Source: Calamus simplicifolius
Lineage: Eukaryota > Streptophyta > Magnoliopsida > Arecales > Arecaceae
Assembly (NCBI GenBank): GCA_900491605.1
Contig: UESW01001678.1
Location: 267,570-331,569 of the forward strand
Length of the DNA stretch: 64,000 bases
Direction of reading: 5' to 3'
Part shown: positions 56,620 to 64,000 of the stretch, one piece after another
Position numbering within the stretch: the stretch's first letter is position 1
Layout of the letters: every line of letters begins with the position of its first letter
Translations under genes and position numbers: made by a program
The notes under the pieces: model-generated
The model's input: only the letters and a program-made list of their open reading frames with translations
What the model was told of the DNA's origin: nothing
Databases searched by the model: none

Positions 56620-58983
56620 ATGCCTCAGTCGGTGGGCGGTGTAGTCATCCGTGGTCAATCGGGGGCAGTGGGGCTTCCGACCGCCTCCGGGCCTCCTATT
56701 AGGGCAGTCCCCTTGTCCTCTCGCCGCCCGGCGCTTCCTCCGGCGGTGAGTTCTGATCCAGCGGGTCCAGCTGGGGTGGCTTCCACCATGACCTCTGAGG
56801 ACATAGAGACCCTTAGAGCTAAATACAATGTCCCTGACTTCATTGGCCTGTCCGTGCCGGGGCCCGAGGACAGGGTGACCTCTGACCATCCAGGCCGGGT
56901 CGCTCTGTACGAGGAGTTCTTCCGGTGCGGGCTGCGCCTTCCTTTCCATCCTTTTTTCCTTAATCTCTTAGATAGGTATAGGTTAGTGCCGACACAGTTG
57001 ACTCCGAACTCGATTCGGATCATCTGCGCCTTTGTAATCCTTTACCATTTCGAGGGGGCCCGCCCAGGGCTATCTCTGTTCCGAGCCTTCTATAAGCTCC
57101 GCCGCCAAGGTGAGGGTGCTTGGTGGGCATTTACCGCTAGGCCGGGTAGAGCCTTCCCATTGGGCCTCCCGTCCAAAATTAGGGGGTAGAAACCTAGATT
57201 TCTCTTTGCCCACGTCGAGGGGGTCAGGGCCGCTTGGAGGGAGCCCGATACCAGCTCTAACGAAGACTCCACCGTAGGGGATAGGGATAAGGAGTTATTC
57301 ACCCAACTGTCCAACTGTTAAATCCCCGGTTACAAGGAACTCCTGTCCGAGGAGAACCTGGTAGAAGCCGAGTTAGCCCCGGCGACCGGTGAGCTTAGCG
57401 CCTGAATTCTTCTATCCGTCCTTTGATTTATTGTATGCCGTTACTGATGCTCGTTATTCTTTTTGTGCAGCAATGAGGGTTTCCGCCAGTGACTTTGATG
57501 CCATTTTGAGACAGAAAAGGCGGGCGACCGGAGAGTCATCCCGGTCAGTGAAGAAACCCCGGGGAAGGGAGCTGGCGAGGCCGGCCGCAGCCCCCACTGC
57601 CCCAACGCCCGCGGGGGAGCCGGCTGAGAAGAAGCCGGTTGTAGGAGCGGCCTGGAAGCCAGCGAGGGCTGAAATCGAAGAAGGGGAGATCCCGGCCACC
57701 ACCGAGACAATGGTGGTGGTTTTAGATGGAGCGGAGGAAGCTCCCGCCGCCGCCGATGTGCCCGAGGCGGGGCGGGTTACTGTTGTTGTGGGCCCTCCGG
57801 CCGCTGCCGAGCCGGATGTCGGCCCTCTGGCCGTTGCCGAGCCAGAGAGAGAAGGTGCTCCCCAAACCTCCAGTGAGGGGAAGCGGGTCGCAGGCCCGGA
57901 ATGGGGTGGAGGCGACCGAGAAGCAAAGGGGTGAGTCAGGGAGCTCATCCCGCCAGCCGGCCCGGTGCCCGGCCCGCCCCCAAGCCGAAGGCCCGCAGGT
58001 GGGGCAGACAAGGCTGGTTCCCCTGGTCAGCTCAATGGCGGACGCCGCGCAGGCCTTCCGCCTCCTATCAGGGGTCCAAACTGCCGAGCTTGAAGAGGAG
58101 ACGCGGGGGATGAGTCATTCCGCACTCCTGGACATGGTCATGGTCTCTGTTGTCCAGGTAAATATTAAGCACCTATCATTTTCCCATATTTCTTCCTTTT
58201 CTTGAAGCTGACACGCTTCCTCTGCTACAGTTGGTCACTGGAGCGTTGGGCCTTCGCAAGGCGCTGGCCCATTCTTCCACCGCAATCACTAGGGCCCTGG
58301 CGCGGGCTGATAGATATAAGAAGGAGAGCATGGCGCAGGCTGAAATCCTTGCTCGCCTTCATCAGGAAACCTCGGCCCGCAAGGAGAGCTGGGCCGGTCG
58401 CCTGAGAGCGATGGAGGGCCGGGCCAAAGTCGAGAGTGGCCGGGCCTCCGTGGCCAAGGCCAAAATGGAGTTGGCCTTAGAGAGATTGAATGCCGCCGCG
58501 GCGCAGAACGAGAAGTTGACTCGGCGGCTCCAACGCGCTGAGGAGGAGACTCGGATCGCGGTAGAAAGAGCGGCCACCGCGGAGAAGGCGGCGGCGGAGG
58601 CTGCAGAGAGGGCGGCCGCCGCGGAGAAGGAGGCAGTGGAGGTGGGCTCGGAGAAGGCCGGGGCAGTGGCTTGTGCTGACGAGGCCAGCGCCCGCGCCGA
58701 AGAGGCCGAGAGCAAGGCCTGGGAGGCCGAGGCCAGGGCGCAGCGGGCCGAAGCCGAGGCGGGGCAAACCGTCTCCAATTATAAGGCCTCGCCGGAGTTT
58801 AAGAAAGAAGTCGTCGAGGCCAGCCTCGACGCCTATATTCAGGGCTTCGAGATGTGCAAGGTCAGAGTATCCGCGGCCCTCAAAATCGACATTGCTAAAC
58901 TTGAAGACATCCGACCTGGGGATTCTGACGAGGAGCCCGTGGAGAAAAAGGATGAAGGGAAGCCCGGCCCCGGCGAGCCTTGA
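56620..58983 (+). pseudogene. Antisense three-exon extra gene of element F
   Basis: Best preserved of the three. Exon 1 ends at 57388. The Transposase_28-like domain starts near the ATG at 56788 (MTSEDIETLRAKYN, then VPGPEDRVTSDHPGRVALYE, LPFHPFFLNLLDRYRL, LTPNSIRIICAFVI). Stops follow at 57187 (TAG for Trp) and 57319 (TAA). Intron 1 is 57389-57470 (82 bp, phase 1). Exon 2 (57471-58157) starts MRVSASDFDAILRQKRR, is Pro/Ala-rich and shifts frame once before 57934. It ends HSALLDMVMVSVVQ. Intron 2 is 58158-58230 (73 bp, phase 0). Exon 3 (58231-58983) is fully open, about 250 codons: an Ala/Glu/Arg coiled coil (AEKAAAEAAERAAAAEKEAV), then AYIQGFEMCKVRVSAAL and an acidic end. Function unknown. 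Confidence 0.87.
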
Positions 58984-59440
58984 GTTAATTTTCTTTTACT
59001 TCATTGTATGTAACCGGCCTCAGGCCCAATTTTGTACCTTTCTTCAATAGTTAATGAAAAAGATTTTTCCTCCTGACTTCTTTGTGTTTCGATCCATCCC
59101 GTCTTCCTTCTTCTGAGAAAAATGCCTTACTGCGCCTTACTTCTTGTGGCCAAATCATACTTGCTGACAACGTCGAAGCCGAATATAGTATCCTCTAAGA
59201 TGTTCCGCGACTCCGAACTTAGCCAATATTAGAATGCGTCTCTAGGATGTAGGCCGGCCATATGAACAGTCACTTAAGATGTTTTATGCTGTCGCGGGCT
59301 GTTTGCAAGAAGGCTCGCTTACGCATGAATCCCCAAAGGCTTGGAAAGATCTCCGGGCGGCTTGACGCCAAACCTAATCTTGGGGGCGTCCGGATTGACT
59401 GGAGATGGTTGAGGTTGATTCTGCTGTCGTGAGGGGTTTG
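58984..59440 (+). other. 3' end region of the antisense gene of F
   Basis: TGTATGTAACCGGCC and AATAGTTAATGAAAAAG resemble a plant poly(A) region just after the stop. No further gene before the tandem array. Confidence 0.45.
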
Positions 59441-60410
59441 CCCGAAAGGTAACTCGACCAGGTACGGAGTTGCTAGGGTCTTAAGCGACTCGGGGGCACC
59501 GCCATGCCGGGGCCGGGTGGTGTCCCCGTTAGCCACGATGCTGATGAGCTCCTTTTGAACCGCTTCAGGGGTTTGTGTGCCGCCTGAAGGGCAACTCGAC
59601 CGGGTATGGAGCTGCTAGGGTCTTAACCGACTCGGAAGCACCATCGTGCCGGGGCCGAGGGGTGTCCCGTTAGCCGCGATGCCGGTGAGCTCCTTTTAAA
59701 CCGCTTCAGAGGTTTGTGTGCTGCCTGAAGGGCGACTCGATCGGGTATGGAGCTGCTAGGGTCTTAACCGACTTGGGGGGCACCACCATGCCAGGGCCGA
59801 GGGGTGTCCCATTAGCCGCGATGCTGGCGAGCTCCTTTTGAACCGCTTCAGGGGTTTGTGTGCCGCCTGAAGGGCGACTCGACTGGGTATGGAGCTGCTA
59901 GGTCTTAACCGATTTGGGGGCACCGCCGTGCCGGGGCCGAGGGGTGTCCCATTAGCCGCAATGCCGACGAGCTCCTTTTGAACCGCTTCAGGGGTTTGTG
60001 TGCTGCCTGAAGGGTGACTCAATCAGGTACGGAGCTGCTAGGGTCTTAACCGACTCGGGGGCACTGCCGTGCCGGGGCCGAGTGGTGTCCCGTTAGCCGC
60101 GATGCCGGCGAGCTCCTTTGAACCGCTTCAGGGGTTTGTGTGCCGCCTGAAGGGCGACTCGATCGGGTACGGAGCTGCTAGGGTCTTAACCGACTCGGGG
60201 GCACCGTCATGCCGGGGCCGAGGGGTCCCATTAGCCGTGATGACGGCGAGCTCCTTTTGAACCATTTCAGGGGTTTGTGTGCCGCCTAAAGGGTGACTCG
60301 ACCGGGTACGGAGCTGCTAGGGTCTTAACCGACTCGGGGGCACCGCCGTGCCGGGGCCGAGTGGTGTCCCGTTAGCTGCGATGCCGGCGAGCTCCTTTTG
60401 AGAGACTTGG
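59440..60410 (+). repeat. ~141-bp tandem array in element F, about 7 copies
   Basis: The anchor GAACCGCTTCAGGGGTTTGT recurs at 59557, 59698, 59840, 59980, 60120 and 60259 (139-142 bp). Units also hold GGAGCTGCTAGGGTCTTAAC and GCCGGGGCCGAGGGGTGTCC. Confidence 0.92.
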
Positions 60411-60630
60411 TCCTTGGAGGCAAGAGAGAGTAGGCTGTTGCGTCAGAAGGGACCCCCTTTATTGCTCACGCCCTAGAAGAATACATTATTGGTAATATTG
60501 GCGAAGGTTATCCGCATTCCAGGTGCGTGGAATGGGTTGTCCGTCGAGCTCTTCTAATTTGTATGCCCCCCGGTGGAGTGCCTCGGCGATGCGATAGGGG
60601 CCCTTCCCAATTGGGGGATAGTTTTTCCCC

Positions 60631-61805
60631 CTATGTAGGCATTGAAACCTCAGCTTTTCTCAAAACCAAATCTCCACGGCGAAAGACCTTGAGACGAACT
60701 CGAGCATTGTAGTACCTGGCCGCTCGCTGACGGAAAGTCACCATGCGTAGCCTCGCCCGATCATGCGCCTCGTCGATGAAGTCCAAATTAGCCCGAATCA
60801 GCGCAGAGTTGTTTTCCTCACTGAAGGACTCTACGCACGGACTGGGTAATCCGATCTTGACAGGAATGATGGCTTCGGATCCGAAGGCGAGACTGAAAGG
60901 AGTCTCGCCCGTCGGGGCCCTGGAGGTCGTGTGATAGGCCCATATCACGCTGGGAGCTCCTCCATCCATCGACCTTTGGACCCGTCCAACCTGGTTCTGA
61001 GTCCTCTAAGGATGGTGCGATTCATAACCTCAGCCTCTCCGTTGGTTTGAGGGTGGCCAACGGAGGTGAATCGGTGATGAATGCTTAGATCGTCACAGAA
61101 GACTTTGAATGCTTCGTTGTTGAATTGGCGGCCATTGTCCATGACAAGGGCGTGAGGTAGGCCAAAACGGCATATGATTGACTTCCAAAAGAAAGCTTTG
61201 ACTTTGCTTTCAGTGATCTTGGCTAACGCTTCGACCTCGACCCATTTGGTGAAGTAATCAATGGCGACTAGCAAGAACCTTCGTTGCCCAGAAGCTAGGG
61301 GGAATGGCCCGAGAATGTCCATTCCCCACTGAGCGAAGGGCCATAGAGCCGAGAGTGGGTTCATCGGGGTAGATGGTTGATGTTGGATGTGTGCATGGCG
61401 CTGGCAACCATCGCATTTCTGCACTAATCTAGCCGCATCCTCCCTCATAGTGAGCCAGAAATATCCTTGACGGAGGGCCTTTTGGGCTAAGAATCTACCT
61501 CCCAGATGGTTTCCATAGATGCCCTCATGGATTTCTCTGAGGATGTAGTCGCTATCGGTGGGTCCCACGCACTTGAGCAGGGGATAAGAGTATAACCTCC
61601 TGTATAGACGCCCATCGAGGAGGATGAATTTGGAGGCTCTCCACTTGAGCAGCCTGGCCTCATTGCGATCATCAGGGAATGTACCGTCAGTGAGATAACG
61701 GACGTAGGCGTCCATCCATGTGGGCTCTTGGGTGAGCGGAAGGATTTCCTCGCTATCCTCTATACTGGGTCTTTCCAAATGTTCAATGTAAGCATCCCTT
61801 GCCAC
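60631..61805 (-). pseudogene. Integrase of element F
   Basis: The integrase inserts the DNA copy into the chromosome. The long frame 61805-60945 holds the N-terminal zinc-binding part (EIHEGIYGNHLGGRF, VQKCDGCQRHAHIQ) and the catalytic core acids in QWGMDILGPFPLAS, ALVMDNGRQFNNEAF and VGHPQTNGEAEVMNR. One frameshift near 60950 leads into the C-terminal frame (WAYHTTSRAPTGETPFSLAF, FRRGDLVLRKAEVSM), which ends at 60631. The core residues are intact. Only the shift and a short C-terminus make it defective. Confidence 0.9.
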
Positions 61806-61859
61806 ACCATCGGCAGAAGTGGCCAGACGAGAAAGGATGTCGGCCTTGGCATTTTCGCT

Positions 61860-64000
61860 TCGTGGAATATAACTGATATTGAAGTAAGCCAGCGGGAGGT
61901 CAGGAGCCGAACCTTACCCAAGTATTGAGTCATAGCGGAGTCACGCGCCTCGTACTCCCCATTGATTTGCCCAGAGACGAGTTGCGAGTCCATGAAAGCT
62001 CTGAGACGCCTTATTCCAAACTCCTGGGCTAGCCTTAGCTCGGCCAGCAGGGCCTCGTACTCAGCTTGATTTTGGTGGCTTCGAATAGAAACCACATGGT
62101 ATATTCTGTCCTCTCTCCACCTGGTCCGGCAAGAATGAGGCCGGCGCCACTTTCTTGAGAGTTTGATGCGTCCGTCCACATGAAGGATCCAAGTTTCCCC
62201 ATCTCCGCCTGGCTTGGGCTCGCACTGTTCCTTGGTAACCTCTTTAGTCATCTCCTCTGCCCAGGTGCATTCAATCAGGAAGTCAGCCAAGACCTAGGAT
62301 TCAGAGCCGATCGAGCCTGGAAAGAGAGGTCGAACTCTCCCAACTTGATGGCCCACTTGGCGAGTCGGCCCGAGGTATCAGGACGAGCCAGGATGGCTCG
62401 TATGGGTTGATCTGTGAGCACCACAATAGGATGGGCTTGAAAATACGGGCATAGACGCCGAGTAGAGACTATCATGGTGAAGATAACCTTTTCCGCTTTG
62501 GAGTACCTGACTTCTGCGTCATGGAGGACCTTACTCACATAGTAGACAGGCCTTTGAGTTCCTTCAGCATCGAGATGCACCAAAACTAAACTAACGGCTT
62601 CCGAAGAAGCGGCTAAGTAGAGGAAAAGACTTTCTCCGTCTCTTGGCTTGGATAGGAGCGGTGGGGAGGACAGGAATGCCTTCAACCCGTCGAAGGCCCT
62701 CTGGCAATCGTCTGTCCACTCGAAGCTATTCATTTTCCGCAAGGCTTTGAAGAAGGGCAAGCATCTCTCGGCCGATTTGGAGAGGAAACGACTTAGAGCC
62801 GCTATCCTCCCAGTTAACCGCTGCACTTCCTTCTTGCTTGACGGTGGCCTCATGTCGAGTATAGCGCTGATCTTCTCTGGGTTCACCTCGATCCCCCGCT
62901 GGGTCACCATGAAGCCCAGGAACTTGCCTGTCGTGACCCCAAAAGCACACTTCTTGGGGTTCAGCTTAACTTGGAAGCGACGAAGGTTGTTGAAGGTTTC
63001 CTCTAAGTCGGAGACGTGATCAGAGGTGCGGGTGCTTTTTGTCAGCATGTCGTCTACATAGACTTCAATTCCGGCCTAGCTGGTCCTGGAACACTCTGTT
63101 TATCAACCTTTGGTAAGTTGCCCCTGCATTCTTGAGGCCAAAAGGCATCACTTTGTAGCAATAAATGCCCTTTTCCGTCACAAGGAGGTGTGCTCTTCGT
63201 CGTTGGGGTCCATCCTTATCTGATTATATCCTGAGAAGGCATCCATGAAGCTGAGGAGTTCGTGCCCGGAAGTAGAATCTACCAGCTGATCAATCCTTGG
63301 CAGGGGAAAGCTGTCCTTTGGACACGCCTTGTTGAGGTCGGTGAAATCTATGCAAATCCTCCAACTCCCGTTTTCCTTACGCACCATGACCACATTGGCC
63401 AGCCAACTGGGGTAGTGTGCCTCTTGGATGTGGCCGGCACTGAGTAGCTTGTTGACTTCCTCGTCAATAGCCTTTTATCGATCAGGAGCAAAGCTTCTCT
63501 TCTTCTGATGGATTGGATGGTGCCGCGGGTCAATGTTGAGCTTGTGGGTGATTACTTCCAGAGGGGATGGGCATATCAGATGTTGACCAAGCAAAGACGT
63601 CTGAATTAGCCCGCAAAAAGGCTAAGAGATGCTCCCGGTCCTCTAGAGGAAGGAGTCCGCCGACACGGACGGTTCTTGCCGGGTCATCTCCAAGAGGGAA
63701 GGTTAAAAGATGTTCAGCTGGTTCTCCACCCTTGTTAGAGTCTCTAGGGTCGGATGCTTCAAAAGTTGGTTCAGCCCCCAGAGGACTTGATGCCGCATGA
63801 TAACAGGGCAGGGCTGGGCTGACCTCACCGTGCATCTCTCTGACTCCTCCACTAGTGGGGAACTGCACCAAAAGATGCCGGGTGAAAATGACTACGTCCA
63901 AAAGGTTCAAACCTGGACACCCCAGAATGGCGTTATACGCTAAGGGAACCCTCACAACCAGGAATTTCATAATTACTGTGCTTTGACATGGCGGCATTCC
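61860..64000 (-). pseudogene. Protease, reverse transcriptase and both RNase H domains of element F
   Basis: Read from the window edge: the protease end (VPLAYNAILGCPGLNLLDVV), then reverse transcriptase (RICIDFTDLNKACPKDSFPL, SFMDAFSGYNQIRMDP). The part holding YVDD is damaged near 63060. Then come GKFLGFMVTQRGIEVNPEKI and RNase H (YLAASSEAVSLVLVHLDAEG, then LTDQPIRAILARPDTSGRLA). A frameshift near 62290 leads into the archaeal-type RNase H (TWILHVDGRIKLSRK, NQAEYEALLAELRLAQEFG, FMDSQLVSGQINGEYEARDS), whose presence marks the Tat lineage. At least four frame breaks; gag lies outside the window. Confidence 0.88.

Larger units (their letters stand above)
54298..64000 (-). mobile_element. Tat-lineage Ty3/gypsy retrotransposon F (5' part outside the window)
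   Basis: Minus-strand element. The 3' LTR is at the left, followed by the polypurine tract, the antisense gene (+), a ~141-bp tandem array, and pol back to the protease at the window edge. gag, primer site and 5' LTR lie beyond 64000. Pol is the best preserved of the three Tat elements here. Confidence 0.88.

Overview
This window is nuclear DNA of a flowering plant, possibly a monocot (a weak inference from the repeat families). It is dominated by transposable elements, with one recognisable host gene. The plant assignment rests on plant-type Ty3/gypsy (Tat and CRM-like) and Ty1/copia LTR retrotransposons, a FAR1-type Mutator element, an RTE LINE and a Tourist-like MITE. The host gene is a plant-style four-exon copy of TFIIIC subunit 6.

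Layout. 1-12463: a very large Mutator-like element (MULE) with terminal inverted repeats of about 1.35 kb. It carries a decayed FAR1/FRS-type transposase (+), a decayed ULP1-protease-like gene (-), a captured coiled-coil fragment, and several tandem arrays built on the short motif ACGACACC/GGTGTCGT. 13439-14321: a 5'-truncated L1-type LINE with poly(A) tail and 11-bp target duplication. 15739-18867 (-): the TFIIIC subunit 6 gene, apparently intact. 22778-30047: Tat retrotransposon D (TSD GTATC). 31290-33030 (-): a relic RTE LINE. 33973-34319: a PIF/Harbinger MITE (TSD TAA). 34330-51235 (-): Tat retrotransposon E, split by a younger CRM-like chromovirus at 42855-48621 (TSD GACAG). 52482-53866: a solo LTR of Ty1/copia type (TSD TAAAT). 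54298-end (-): Tat retrotransposon F, running off the window.

The most interesting feature is shared by D, E and F. Each carries, antisense to gag-pol and next to its 3' LTR, an extra gene of three exons: a Transposase_28-like N-terminal domain, a low-complexity linker and an Ala/Glu-rich coiled coil. The two introns lie at homologous places with the same phases in all three (intron 1 phase 1, 82-111 bp; intron 2 phase 0, 67-73 bp). A TATA box precedes the gene in E and F. An antisense gene keeps its introns through retrotransposition, because the sense genomic RNA cannot splice them out. E and F also have unrelated tandem arrays (23/26 bp and about 141 bp) between this gene and pol. All copies seen here are mutated.

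The elements show a clear order of events: E is older (LTRs differ at several dozen sites), the CRM-like insertion in E is young (about half a dozen LTR substitutions by eye), and D is internally deleted. Many of the stop codons look like C-to-T changes, as expected of methylated, silenced elements.
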